This document shows, one piece after another, positions 16,963 through 25,719 of a stretch of 64,000 bases of DNA. Numbering within the stretch: position 1 is the stretch's first letter; each line of letters opens with the position of its first letter. The translations under genes were made by a program, and so were the position numbers. The notes under the pieces are model-generated. The model made no database searches. It was not told the DNA's origin and worked only from the letters and a program-made list of their open reading frames with translations. Origin of the DNA: Magnetospirillum sp. 15-1 (GTDB taxonomy: Bacteria > Pseudomonadota > Alphaproteobacteria > Rhodospirillales > Magnetospirillaceae); assembly GCF_900184795.1 (NCBI RefSeq), contig NZ_FXXN01000020.1, forward strand, positions 1-64,000, given 5' to 3'.

Positions 16963-17730
16963 CTATCGCGCCGTATAGGCGGTGCCCGAGCCCAGGAACT
17001 GGGCCGTCGCCGCCTGCCCCGCCGCCTGTCCCTGCGCCTGACGCGCCCGGTCGAGCGCCTCGGCCCGGTATTGCGCCTCCATCAGGGTCTGGGTCTGCAT
17101 CTGCTGCTTGATCGACAGGGCGATCAGCTGGTTGGCCGCCTGTTGCGCCTGCAAACTGCCCACCGCCCCCTGGCTGGCGGTCACCAGACCGGCGAGGGTG
17201 GCGGCGTCGGCCTGGACGTTCTCGTCCACCTGGGCCTGGACCAGCATGGTCTGGCGATAGGCGCTCATGGCGCTCTGCCAGCGGGTCCGCGCCTCGGCCA
17301 CCGCCTGATCGGTGGTCATCGCCGCGTCATAGGAGGAGGGAAACTGCCGCCGGAACGCTGCGTCGGTGGCGCCGATGGTGAAGGCGATGCCCTCGGCCTG
17401 GTTCATCAGCCCGTTGACCCGCGCCAGCGCCGCGTTCATCTCGCCCAAGGACGACACGTCCAGCGAACGGAGATTCCGGGTCATGGTCTCCAGCATCGCC
17501 GCCTCGTTCTGCAGCGACCGAATCTGGTTGTCGATCTGCTCCAGCGCCCGCGCCGCCTGCAGCATGTTCTCGGCAAAGTTCGAGGCATCGAACACCGCCC
17601 ATTGGGCAGCGGCGGGGGAGCCGAGCAGAGAAAATGCCATTCCGGCAATGAACAGGAGCTTCGCTGCGGGCTGCCGCCCGCACCCGCTTGGGAGCATAGC
17701 TCCCAAACCCACCGTCTTTTTATTCATCAT
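16963..17730 (-). CDS. trbJ: Conjugal transfer protein TrbJ (VirB5-like), with repeat-derived N-terminus
   Basis: The TrbJ domain runs from about QWAVFDASNFAENMLQAARALEQ to the C-terminus and would form a minor pilus or adhesion subunit. It is preceded by a hydrophobic segment (LLFIAGMAFSLLGSPAAA) that serves as signal peptide. The two possible ATGs (17730, 17727; MMNKKTVGLGAMLPSGCGRQPAAK) lie inside a GC-rich hairpin element that seems to have replaced the native start. An ATG at 17697 (MLPSG...) is another choice. The first 25-30 residues are thus repeat-encoded rather than family sequence. If none of these starts is used well, TrbJ and hence transfer could be impaired. Confidence 0.85.
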   Translation of the reverse strand: MMNKKTVGLGAMLPSGCGRQPAAKLLFIAGMAFSLLGSPAAAQWAVFDASNFAENMLQAARALEQIDNQIRSLQNEAAMLETMTRNLRSLDVSSLGEMNAALARVNGLMNQAEGIAFTIGATDAAFRRQFPSSYDAAMTTDQAVAEARTRWQSAMSAYRQTMLVQAQVDENVQADAATLAGLVTASQGAVGSLQAQQAANQLIALSIKQQMQTQTLMEAQYRAEALDRARQAQGQAAGQAATAQFLGSGTAYTAR

Positions 17731-17830
17731 GGGAATGGCGGATCCGGGAGGCCCTGCCTCCCGGCCGGGGCGCGGGGCGGGAGCCCCGCCGGACATCCAG
17801 CGGATCATGGCATCACCTCCATGGAGAAAT
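17644..17830. repeat. Multi-hairpin GC-rich element A (between trbE and trbJ)
   Basis: Four perfect short hairpins follow each other: 17666-17681 (GCGGGC/GCCCGC), 17688-17706 (TTGGGAGC/GCTCCCAA), 17744-17764 (CCGGGAGGC/GCCTCCCGG) and 17772-17789 (GCGGGGC/GCCCCGC). The middle part (ATGAATAAAAA, then GGTGGGTTTGG on the minus strand) is shared with element C at 38270. The element fills the trbE-trbJ gap and extends into trbJ codons. It looks like a REP/MITE-type mobile repeat. Confidence 0.7.
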
Positions 17831-20231
17831 CCCCCAACAGCTCCGCCGCCCAATCCAGCCCCTTGGCCCCGAGGAAGGTGGCGGCGAAGGGGGCGGAGCC
17901 GGGCTCGGCCCGCAACCGGTCGATCAGGGCCTGATCGTCGGGCGAAGACGCACCGCACAGGGCCAGGGCGACGGGGCCGAGACCCAGTTCGAACAGCCGG
18001 TTGCCGCGCCGGGATTGCAGGTAGTAATGACGCTTGGGAGTAGCCTGGGCGATCAGCTCGATCTGGCGGGCATTGAGGCCGAAACGCTCATAGGCGGCGC
18101 GGGCCTGCGGTTCGATGGCGCGGTCGTTGGGCAGGAAGATGCGCTGCGGGCAGGACTCGACGATGGCGGGCGCGATGGAACTGCTGGCGATATCGGCCAG
18201 CGACTGGGTGGCGAACACCACCGCGACATTCTTCTTGCGCAGCACCTTCAGCCATTCGCGGATGCGGGCGGCGAACAGCGGGTTGTCGAGAAACACCCAG
18301 GCCTCGTCGAGGATCAGCAGGGTCGGCCGCCCGTCGAAGCTTTCCTCCAGCCGGTGGAACAGATAGGTCAGCACCGGCGCCACCACCCCGGCCTGATGCA
18401 TCAGTTCCTCGGTCTCGAAGCACTGGATGTCGGCCAACGCCAGAGTGTTCTCGGCGGCATCGAGCAGGCGGCCGAACGGCCCTTCCAGGGTGTAAGGCAT
18501 CAGCGCCGATTTCAGCGCGTTGGACTGCACCAGCACGGCGAGGCCGGTCAGGGTGCGCTCCTCCGGCGGCGCCGAGGCCAGGCTGGTCAGCGCCGACCAC
18601 AACGCCTCCTTGACCTCGGGGGTGACGGTCACCTTCTCGTGGGCTAGCAGCTCCGCCAGCCATGCCGCCGCCCAGGACCGCTCCGCCGGTTCATGGATAC
18701 GGCGCAGCGGCTGAAAGGCCAGCGAACCGCCCGCCCCCAGGGCATGGTGGATTCCGCCCATGGCGAGCACGGCGGCGCGGGCCGAATTGCCCTTGTCGAA
18801 CAGGGTCACCCGAGCCCCGGCATAGCGGCGGAACTGCAACGCCAGCAGGGCCAGCAACACCGATTTGCCGGCACCGGTGGGGCCGACGATCAGCAGATGG
18901 CCGACATCGCCCACATGGGTGGAGAGGCGGAACGGGGTCGAGCCGGAGGTCTCGGCCACCAGCAGCGGTGGCCCGTCGAGATGGCGGTTGCGGGCCGGCC
19001 CCGCCCAGACCGAGGACAGCGGCATCAGATGGGCCAGATTGAGGGTATGGACCAGCGGCTGGCGGATATTGGCGTAGACATGGCCGGGCAGGCTGCCCAG
19101 CCAGGCCTCCACCGCGTTGACGCTTTCGCGGATGCAGGTGAAGCCGAGGCCGTTGACGATGCGCTCGACGGCGCGGACCTTGTCCTCGACGGTCTGGCGG
19201 TCCTCGTCCGACACGGTGATGGTGGCGGTGAGATGGCCGTAGGCGACATGGTCGCCGCCCAGCGCCTGCAACGCCAGATCGGCATCGGCCACCTTGTTGT
19301 CGGCGTCGGAATCGAGCAGTTGCGCCGGTTCGTTATAGAGCACCTCCCGCAGCAGGGCGGCGATCGACTTGCGCTTGGCGAACCAATGCCGCCGCAGCCG
19401 GGTCAGTTCCCGGATCGCCTGGGTCTTGTCGAGGCAGATGAAGCGGCTGACCCAGCGATAGGCGAAATCCTGGTGGTTGAGAGCGTCGAGCAGTCCCGGC
19501 CGGGTCAGATTGGGAAAGCCCAGGATGGTGAGCGTGCGCAGATGACGCCCGCCCAGCATGGGCTCCAGCCCGCCGGTCAGCGGGCTGTCCACCAGCAGGC
19601 CATCGAGATAGAACGGCGTCTCGGGCACCGCCACCGCATGGCGCCTGGTCGAGATGGTGCCGTGCAGATAGGTCAGGGTTTCCCCGTCGTCCAGCCCCCG
19701 CACCTCCGGCATGAAGCCGGCCAGCAGGTCCCGCACCCGGTCGGTCTCCACCACGAACCCCGCCAGCTCCCGCCGCCAGTCCCGCCCCTTCCCGTCCCGG
19801 CCGGTCTCCACCAGCGCGCTCTCGGCGCGGGCGATTTGATCGGCCGGCGGCAGGAAGAGCAGGGTCAGATGGGTCCGGCTCTCGAAATGATGGCCGGTGC
19901 GGCCCTCGAAGGCGGCCCGGCGCTCCTGATCCACCAGCCAGGAGGCGGCATCGGCGAAACGGGACTGGGGATAGCCCAGCGCCTCGGCCCGCTCCGCCTC
20001 GAAGAACAGGGCCCAGCCGGAACCGAAGCGCTTCAGCGCGTTGTTGGCCCGGGCGCAGGCGCCCACCAGCTCGGCCTCGGTGGCGCTGTCGAGATCGGGA
20101 CCGCGAAAGCGCAGCGTCCGCTGGAAGCTGCCATCCTTGTCGAGCACCACCCCCGGCGCCACCAGCGCCGCCCAGGGCAGATGGTCGGCCAGCCGGTCGG
20201 CGCGGGGCCGGTATTCGCCGAAATTCAGCAT
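17805..20231 (-). CDS. trbE: Conjugal transfer ATPase TrbE (VirB4-like)
   Basis: Translated from the ATG at 20231 (MLNFGEYRPRADRLADHLPW, 808 residues); the open frame extends upstream but only from here does it match the family. Walker A is GPTGAGKS at 450-457 and Walker B is TLLILDEAW at about 637-645. It is the main assembly ATPase of the secretion channel, acting at the inner membrane. It overlaps trbD by 7 bp. The length is normal for TrbE. Confidence 0.95.
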   Translation of the reverse strand: MLNFGEYRPRADRLADHLPWAALVAPGVVLDKDGSFQRTLRFRGPDLDSATEAELVGACARANNALKRFGSGWALFFEAERAEALGYPQSRFADAASWLVDQERRAAFEGRTGHHFESRTHLTLLFLPPADQIARAESALVETGRDGKGRDWRRELAGFVVETDRVRDLLAGFMPEVRGLDDGETLTYLHGTISTRRHAVAVPETPFYLDGLLVDSPLTGGLEPMLGGRHLRTLTILGFPNLTRPGLLDALNHQDFAYRWVSRFICLDKTQAIRELTRLRRHWFAKRKSIAALLREVLYNEPAQLLDSDADNKVADADLALQALGGDHVAYGHLTATITVSDEDRQTVEDKVRAVERIVNGLGFTCIRESVNAVEAWLGSLPGHVYANIRQPLVHTLNLAHLMPLSSVWAGPARNRHLDGPPLLVAETSGSTPFRLSTHVGDVGHLLIVGPTGAGKSVLLALLALQFRRYAGARVTLFDKGNSARAAVLAMGGIHHALGAGGSLAFQPLRRIHEPAERSWAAAWLAELLAHEKVTVTPEVKEALWSALTSLASAPPEERTLTGLAVLVQSNALKSALMPYTLEGPFGRLLDAAENTLALADIQCFETEELMHQAGVVAPVLTYLFHRLEESFDGRPTLLILDEAWVFLDNPLFAARIREWLKVLRKKNVAVVFATQSLADIASSSIAPAIVESCPQRIFLPNDRAIEPQARAAYERFGLNARQIELIAQATPKRHYYLQSRRGNRLFELGLGPVALALCGASSPDDQALIDRLRAEPGSAPFAATFLGAKGLDWAAELLGDFSMEVMP

Positions 20232-20485
20232 GCCAGCCCCCCCTTCTGGCGCAGATGGCGGATCAGCACGGCCCAGAAGTCGGGATCGCGCTTGGCGGCG
20301 AACACCGCCAGGGTATGCCCGGCCAGCCACAGCCCCAATCCGGCGATCCACATCTGCAGGCCGAGCCCGATGGCCGCCGCCAGCGTGCCGTTAACGATGG
20401 CCACCGTGCGCGGCGCCCCGCCCAGCAGGATCGGTTCGGTCAGCGACCGGTGCAGCGGAACCTCGAAGCCGTCGATGGCGGCCAT
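20225..20485 (-). CDS. trbD: Conjugal transfer protein TrbD (VirB3-like)
   Basis: This small membrane protein of 86 residues begins MAAIDGFEVPLHRSLTEPILLGGAPR, the typical TrbD/VirB3 opening. It has two adjacent hydrophobic segments (TVAIVNGTLAAAIGLGL and MWIAGLGLWLAGHTLAVFAA) and a charged end. It assists TrbE in the inner membrane. The ATG overlaps the trbC stop by one base (TGATG). Confidence 0.95.
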   Translation of the reverse strand: MAAIDGFEVPLHRSLTEPILLGGAPRTVAIVNGTLAAAIGLGLQMWIAGLGLWLAGHTLAVFAAKRDPDFWAVLIRHLRQKGGLAC

Positions 20486-20778
20486 CACACCAGCGCTCCG
20501 CCGCCGAACGAGAAGAACGACAGGAAGAAGCTCGACGCCGCGAAGGCGATGGACAGGCCGAACACGATCTGGATCAACCGGCGGAAACCGCCCGAGGTTT
20601 CGCCGAAGGCCAAAGTCAGGCCGGTGGTGATGATGATGATCACCGCGATGATCTTGGCCACCGGTCCCTGCACCGATTCGAGAATCTGCTGCAGCGGGGT
20701 TTCCCACGGCATGCCGGAACCGGCGGCCAAAGCGGGGGTGGTGAGCAGCAGGGTGGCGATGGTCAGCAGCGCGCGCAT
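20485..20778 (-). CDS. trbC: Conjugal transfer pilin TrbC (VirB2-like)
   Basis: From the ATG at 20778 (AAGGAG with good spacing upstream) the 97-residue product has a signal peptide ending ALAAG. Two hydrophobic helices (IIAVIIIITTGLTLAF and IVFGLSIAFAASSFFLSFF) are separated by a short basic loop, the prepilin pattern. It would be the major pilus subunit, processed by the TraF-like peptidase encoded at 31916-32464. Confidence 0.95.
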   Translation of the reverse strand: MRALLTIATLLLTTPALAAGSGMPWETPLQQILESVQGPVAKIIAVIIIITTGLTLAFGETSGGFRRLIQIVFGLSIAFAASSFFLSFFSFGGGALV

Positions 20779-20788
20779 GGCGATCTCC

Positions 20789-21886
20789 TTAAGCCTTCGG
20801 CTTGGGCGGGCTGCTGCCCGCGCCGGCCTGGGGCGGGGCCCCAGACCCCATTGATGAACAAGCGAGGGGTTCGGGCAGTGCCTCCCCGAGCGGGTCCGGG
20901 CGGCAGCCCGATGGCAAAGCCATCTCGCCGATGGCGTAATCGCCATTGCCGTCCAGCCCGCCGACCGCGGCGATGGTCTCGATCCGCCGGCCGGCGCCGC
21001 GCCCGGCGATGAACACCACCAGGTCGATGGCCTCGGCGATCAGCCGGCGCGGCACGGTGACCACGGCTTCCTGGCAGAGCTGTTCGATGCGGGTGAAGGC
21101 GGCACGGGCGGAATTGGCATGCACGGTGGCGATGCCGCCGGGATGGCCGGTGTTCCACGCCTTCAGCATGTCGAGCGCTTCCGGCCCCCGCACCTCGCCG
21201 ATGATGATGCGGTCGGGCCGCAGCCGCAGCGTCGAGCGCACCAGATCGGCCAGCGACACCACCCCCGGCCGGGTGCGCAGGGCGACGCAATCGGGAGCCG
21301 CGCATTGCAGCTCCCGGGTATCCTCGAGGATGATCACCCGCTCATCGAGACCGGCCATTTCGGCCAGCAGGGCATTGGCCAAAGTGGTCTTGCCCGAGGA
21401 GGTGCCGCCCGCCACCAGGATGTTGCGACGATCACGCACCGCCGCCGTCAAGGCCTCCGCCTGGAACGGCGTCATGATGCGATCGGCGACATAGTCGGCC
21501 AGGGTGTAGATCCGTGCCGCCGGCTTGCGGATGGCGAAGCACGGCGCCGCCGCCACCGGCGGCAGCAGGCCTTCGAAGCGCTCGCCGGCCAATCCCTCCC
21601 CGCGCGACGGCAGTTCGGCGCTGACGATGGGATTACCGGCATGGATTTCAGCCCGCACATGCGAGGCGACCAACCGGATGATCCGCTCCACTTCCGCCGG
21701 GGCCAGCCTTTCGCCGGTATCCACCCGGCCCAGGCCGAGTCGGTCGAGACGCAGGCTGCCGTCGGGATTGACCATCACCTCGATCACGGCGGGATCGGCC
21801 AGGGCGGCACCGATCGCCGCCCCCAAGGCGGTGCGCAGCATGGCATGGCGGCGGCTTTCGGCTTCGGGATGGAGAAGCCCGCTCAT
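20789..21886 (-). CDS. trbB: Conjugal transfer ATPase TrbB (VirB11-like), with repeat-derived C-terminal tail
   Basis: Starting at the ATG at 21886 (365 residues), it has a VirB11 N-domain, then Walker A AGGTSSGKTTL (159-169), an Asp box with ILEDTRE, and Walker B RIIIGEVRG. The conserved fold ends near GGLDGNGDYAIGEM (about 323). The remaining 42 residues are proline/glycine/alanine rich (LPSGCRPDPLG..., SSMGSGAPPQAGAG) and coincide exactly with a GC-rich hairpin element, so they are probably an accidental in-frame extension. The hexameric ATPase would power pilus biogenesis. It overlaps the copG-like gene by 4 bp. Confidence 0.92.
   Translation of the reverse strand: MSGLLHPEAESRRHAMLRTALGAAIGAALADPAVIEVMVNPDGSLRLDRLGLGRVDTGERLAPAEVERIIRLVASHVRAEIHAGNPIVSAELPSRGEGLAGERFEGLLPPVAAAPCFAIRKPAARIYTLADYVADRIMTPFQAEALTAAVRDRRNILVAGGTSSGKTTLANALLAEMAGLDERVIILEDTRELQCAAPDCVALRTRPGVVSLADLVRSTLRLRPDRIIIGEVRGPEALDMLKAWNTGHPGGIATVHANSARAAFTRIEQLCQEAVVTVPRRLIAEAIDLVVFIAGRGAGRRIETIAAVGGLDGNGDYAIGEMALPSGCRPDPLGEALPEPLACSSMGSGAPPQAGAGSSPPKPKA
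20795..20905. repeat. Multi-hairpin GC-rich element B (in the 3' end of trbB)
   Basis: Perfect hairpins lie at 20806-20821 (GCGGGC/GCCCGC) and 20828-20844 (CTGGGGC/GCCCCAG), with a third near 20896-20909 (CGGGC/GCCCG). The order (TGGGGC-type hairpin followed by GCGGGC-type hairpin on the minus strand) matches element A, although the first hairpin arms differ in sequence. The element is translated as the C-terminal tail of TrbB and ends just before the trbC ribosome site. Confidence 0.65.
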
Positions 21887-22290
21887 GACGGATTCTCCCC
21901 ATGGCGGTCGAGCGTCCTGCCGCCCCCGGCCATCTGCCGTCCGACCTGATCGATGAAGGCCTGGAAGCGGTCGCGGCCCACCGCGCGGGCGGCGGCGTCG
22001 GGCTCGGGCAAGGGCGCCGTCACCGTCAACTGGTAGCGCACCAGCAGCGCCAGGCTTTCCAGCAGCACCTGGCCGTCGCGCTCGATGCGCTCCAGCTGAG
22101 CGCCGATCCGGTTGAGGCGCAGGCCGAAGCGGTCGTCCAGTTCGTGGGCGCCCCGGCGGTTGAGCCAGGCCGTCACCGCATCGGCCAGGATCGCCGATTT
22201 TGAGGCGCCCGGCCTGGCCGCCAGCGCCTCCAGCCGGGCGCTGAGATCGGCATCGAGGAACAGCTGATGGCGGATCTTGGCGCGGATCAT
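21883..22290 (-). CDS. CopG-like ribbon-helix-helix protein of the ICE backbone
   Basis: The 135-residue product begins MIRAKIRHQLFLDADLSARLEALAARPGASKSAILADAV, a ribbon-helix-helix DNA-binding pattern, followed by a helical region (LNRIGAQLERIERDGQVLLESLALLV). The gene lies between traG and trbB in most Trb-type ICEs of alphaproteobacteria. It may regulate the transfer operon or act as an accessory protein at the origin of transfer. It is coupled to trbB by a 4-bp overlap. Confidence 0.85.
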   Translation of the reverse strand: MIRAKIRHQLFLDADLSARLEALAARPGASKSAILADAVTAWLNRRGAHELDDRFGLRLNRIGAQLERIERDGQVLLESLALLVRYQLTVTAPLPEPDAAARAVGRDRFQAFIDQVGRQMAGGGRTLDRHGENPS

Positions 22291-22301
22291 CTCGGCCTCC
22301 C

Positions 22302-24329
22302 TCAGAACGACGGCAGCAGGTCGTCACCGCCGCCTTCGGTCATGGCGTGGGCGCGGGTGAGGCTGGACAGCCGGTCCATCAGCCGCTGGTCGGCGACGAC
22401 GTCGCCATCGTCCTCGGCGAGGCCGAACAGATCGCCCTGCGCCGGGGCGGCGGGTTTGCCGGCGCCCGCCTCGGGCAGGCCGGGATGGCGTTGCTGCTGT
22501 ACCCCGCCCTCGTCATCCGGCGCGCCGGCTTCCTCATCGATAACGGCGGCGGCGAGACCGGCATGCGGCCCCCGCACCTGCCCGCCCCAATCGTCGAGAC
22601 GCGGCGCCGGCTTATCGCTATAGCCGTCCTCGGCCAGCAACGGGGCGGCAACGACGCGGGGGATGAAATTGCCGTCCTCGTAATAGCGCAGCTTGCTGGC
22701 CCGGATCGGCGCCAGGCCGGAGACCAGCACCAGTTCGTCGGCGGGCGGCAATTGCATCACCTCGCCGGGGGTCAGCAGCGGCCGCGCCGTCTCCTGGCGG
22801 CTGACCATGACGTGGCTGAGCCACGGCGCCAGCCGGTGGCCGGCATAGTTGCGCTGGGCCCGCAATTCGGTGGCGGTGCCCAGCGCGTCGGAAATGCGCT
22901 TGGCGGTGCGCTCGTCATTGGACGAGAACGCGATGCGGACATGGCAGTTGTCGAGGATGGCGTTGGTCTCGCCATAGGCCTTGGAAATCTGGTTGAGGCT
23001 TTGGGCGATCAGATAGGCGCGGATGCCGTAGCCGGCCATGAAGGCCAACGCCGTCTCGAAGAAGTCCAGCCGCCCCAGGGCGGGGAACTCGTCCAGCATC
23101 ATCAGCAGCTGGTATTTGCGCCGCTTGGCCGGGTCTCCCTCCAGCCGCTCGGTCAGCCGGCGGCCGATCTGGTTGAGCACCAGCCGCACCAGCGGCTTGG
23201 TCCGCGAGATGTCGGACGGCGGGATCACCAGATAGAGCGACACCGGCCGCTCGGCATCGACCAGATCGGCGATGCGCCAGTCGCAGGCCGAAGTGGTCGC
23301 CGCCACCACCGGATCGCGGTAAAGGCCGAGGAACGACATGGCGGTCGACAGCACGCCGGAGCGCTCGTTCTCGGATTTGTTCAGCACCTCGCGCGCCGCC
23401 GAGGCCACCACCGGATGGACCCGGGGTGCGTCCTGCGTGCCGAGATGGTTGGTGGCCATCATCCGGCGCAGGGTATGGGCGAAGCTGCGCTGCGGGTCGG
23501 ACAGCACGGTGGCGACCCGGGCCAGAGTCTTCTCCTCCTCGGCATAGAGCACATGCAGGATGGCGCCGACCAGCAGGCTGTGGCTGGTCTTCTCCCAGTG
23601 GCTGCGCCGCTCCAGCGCCCCTTCGGGATCGACCAGGATGTCGGCAATGTTCTGGACGTCGCGGACCTCGTCGGGGCCCTGGCGCACCTCCAGCAGCGGG
23701 TTGTAGCGGGCCGAGCGCGGGTCGGTGGGATTGAACAGCAGGCAGTGCGAGAACCGCGACCGCCAGCCCGCCGTCAGTTGCCAGTTCTCGCCCTTGATGT
23801 CGTGGATGACCGCCGAGCCGGTCCAGGACAGCAGAGTCGGCACCACCAGCCCGACGCCCTTGCCGGAACGGGTGGGCGCGAAGGCCATGACATGCTCCGG
23901 CCCGTCATGGCGGAGATAGCGATGGCCCAGCCGGCCGAGGAACACTCCCGCCGGCCGGAACAGCCCGGCGGTTTCGATCTCCCGCGCGGTCGCCCAGCGC
24001 GACGAGCCGTAGGTGGTGACCAGCCGGGTCTGCCGCGCCCGCCACAGCGAGCCGGCGATGGCGGCGGCGCAGCCCATGAAGCCGCTGGCCCCGGCCAGCA
24101 TCCCCGCCCGATCGAACACCCGGGGCGCATAGGCGTCGAAGGCATACCACCAGGGGAACAGCTGCCATGGCCGGTAGAGCGGAAAGCCGAAGATCACCCC
24201 CCATGGCGCCCCCAGTTGGGCCTGATAGCCCAGCATCGCCGCCGCCCACTGGGTCGCCGCCCAGACCCCGAGGAGGGTGATGGCGAAAACGACCGCGATC
24301 TGGCCGATCAGCAGCTTGGTGGGGGTCAT
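22302..24329 (-). CDS. traG: Type IV coupling protein TraG/VirD4
   Basis: The start at 24329 (MTPTKLLIGQIAVVFAITLLG) gives 675 residues with two or three N-terminal membrane segments. Walker A is APTRSGKGVG at 151-160 and a Walker B-type MMLDEFPALG occurs later. Length and the GSSRWATAREIE segment are typical of TraG. It would link the relaxase-DNA complex to the secretion channel. It is the first gene of the traG-copG-trb operon; the 240 bp upstream (24330-24570) separates it from a divergent toxin-antitoxin pair and contains no gene. Confidence 0.95.
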   Translation of the reverse strand: MTPTKLLIGQIAVVFAITLLGVWAATQWAAAMLGYQAQLGAPWGVIFGFPLYRPWQLFPWWYAFDAYAPRVFDRAGMLAGASGFMGCAAAIAGSLWRARQTRLVTTYGSSRWATAREIETAGLFRPAGVFLGRLGHRYLRHDGPEHVMAFAPTRSGKGVGLVVPTLLSWTGSAVIHDIKGENWQLTAGWRSRFSHCLLFNPTDPRSARYNPLLEVRQGPDEVRDVQNIADILVDPEGALERRSHWEKTSHSLLVGAILHVLYAEEEKTLARVATVLSDPQRSFAHTLRRMMATNHLGTQDAPRVHPVVASAAREVLNKSENERSGVLSTAMSFLGLYRDPVVAATTSACDWRIADLVDAERPVSLYLVIPPSDISRTKPLVRLVLNQIGRRLTERLEGDPAKRRKYQLLMMLDEFPALGRLDFFETALAFMAGYGIRAYLIAQSLNQISKAYGETNAILDNCHVRIAFSSNDERTAKRISDALGTATELRAQRNYAGHRLAPWLSHVMVSRQETARPLLTPGEVMQLPPADELVLVSGLAPIRASKLRYYEDGNFIPRVVAAPLLAEDGYSDKPAPRLDDWGGQVRGPHAGLAAAVIDEEAGAPDDEGGVQQQRHPGLPEAGAGKPAAPAQGDLFGLAEDDGDVVADQRLMDRLSSLTRAHAMTEGGGDDLLPSF

Positions 24330-24570
24330 GGGACCTGTCCCGTATCCGGCCTGGCACCAGCGCCACGGCAGCGGGACAAGGGTCCGGCAGAACACCGGAA
24401 TCGGAAATCGCGTTCACTTACGATGGGTTACGACGATTCGGCCGGAGCGCATCCGGAGGGCGGTCGGGCGGGAATCGGGGATGGTCCCGGCCGGAAAAGC
24501 CGCAACCCCCTTGCGGTGACGGGCGATCGGCATTATCTTCCGATCCAACGGAATATTTATGAGGTCCCCC

Positions 24571-25218
24571 ATGGGCGCCGCCCTGCTGACCCCCGCCGAG
24601 GCCGCCGTCATCGCTGGCGTCAGCCTGCGCGACATCAACCGGGTCATCGATGAGAAGATCCTGCCGGCGGGCTTCACCACCGTCGGGGATGGCCGCCGCA
24701 TCCAGCTGGCCGCCTGTCCGCTGGTGGGGTTCTACTTCCGCGCCGCCAAGGCGCTGACGGCGGAGGAGCGTCTGCTGCTGATCCTCCGCTTCGCCGAGCG
24801 CATCACCGGCGACATGGCCGATCACCCCTTCGCCGGTTGGAGCACCGCCGACTGGACCGTCCACGACGGCTTCCTCAGCGTCAGCCTGTCGGGCTTCGTG
24901 GCGGAGGCCGACGACCGCTCCACCCGGCTGGCCGCCGCCCGGGCGATGGTGGTCGAGGATCCGGCAATCCTGAGCGGAACCCCCGTCCTCCGCGGCACCC
25001 GCATCCCGCTCTACGATCTGGTGGCCTCGGTCGCCGCCGGACTTCCCCGCGAGCGCATCTTCGCCGCCTATCCTGGCCTGAACGCAACCGCCCTCGATCT
25101 CGCCACCCTCTATGCCGAGGCCAATCCGGTGCGCGGCCGCCCCCGCCGCTTCACCGTCCTGCCCCCCGGCGCCACCATCACCGCCGAGCGCACCGTCCCG
25201 AGGCGCCGCCGGGCATGA
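24571..25218 (+). CDS. DUF433 antitoxin-like protein
   Basis: GAGGT five bases upstream favours the ATG at 24571 (MGAALLTPAEAAVIAGVSLRD, 215 residues); an ATG at 24559 is also in frame. The N-terminus has a MerR/helix-turn-helix-like stretch. The C-terminal third is a DUF433 domain (ILSGTPVLRGTRIPLYDLVAS, then GLPRERIFAAYPGL), the VapB-type antitoxin fold. The stop shares an ATGA overlap with the following toxin-like gene. It would neutralise that toxin and probably repress the pair. Confidence 0.85.
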   Translation: MGAALLTPAEAAVIAGVSLRDINRVIDEKILPAGFTTVGDGRRIQLAACPLVGFYFRAAKALTAEERLLLILRFAERITGDMADHPFAGWSTADWTVHDGFLSVSLSGFVAEADDRSTRLAAARAMVVEDPAILSGTPVLRGTRIPLYDLVASVAAGLPRERIFAAYPGLNATALDLATLYAEANPVRGRPRRFTVLPPGATITAERTVPRRRRA

Positions 25219-25640
25219 AGCTGCTGATCGATGAATGCCTGAGCGAGGAATTGGCCAAGCTCGCCCGCGAGCGCGGCCATCCCGACGCCTCCCACATCCG
25301 CTGGATCGGCAAGGGCGGCGCCAAGGACTGGGAGTTGATGCCGGTCATCATCGCGGGCGACTGGACCTTCGTCACCAAGAATTCCATCGATTTCCGCGGC
25401 TCCGCCGATGCGCCGGGACAAGCCGGCGAATATGCCGGTCTCGATCTCCATGCCGGCCTCATCTGCCTCAACGGCCCGGTCGGCATGGACCTCGACCTCC
25501 AGATGGAGATGTTCGAGGTGGCGCTCGACGAGATCGATACCCAGCCCGATCTGGTCAATCAGGTGCTGGAGGTTAGCCTGGAGAACGATGCCGACGCGGA
25601 GATGCGGGTGGCGCGGTATGCGCTGCCGGATGAGGGGTGA
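25215..25640 (+). CDS. DUF5615 PIN-like toxin
   Basis: This 141-residue protein begins MKLLIDECLSEELAKLARERGH and has DWTFVTKNSIDFRG in the middle. That is the DUF5615 (Mut7-C/PIN-like) pattern, with acidic residues D6-E7 and the TxN-x-DF motif. Such proteins pair with DUF433 antitoxins, as here, and are predicted RNA-cleaving toxins. The pair lies divergent from traG on the ICE and probably stabilises it. Confidence 0.85.
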   Translation: MKLLIDECLSEELAKLARERGHPDASHIRWIGKGGAKDWELMPVIIAGDWTFVTKNSIDFRGSADAPGQAGEYAGLDLHAGLICLNGPVGMDLDLQMEMFEVALDEIDTQPDLVNQVLEVSLENDADAEMRVARYALPDEG

Positions 25641-25719
25641 TGGGGAACCTCGGCTTCCGGTTTCCTTGATGTCGGCGAATGCCTCATTTGGACCGGAGGC
25701 GAACGTCGCTGTTGACCGA

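Noticed and set aside
15520-17934. Long plus-strand open frame opposite trbF, trbL and trbJ
   Set aside because: Low-complexity, Gly/Arg/Gln-rich translation typical of the complement of GC-rich genes; the minus-strand genes are unambiguous.
22347-24653. 768-codon plus-strand open frame opposite traG
   Set aside because: Antisense to intact traG, with no recognisable domains.
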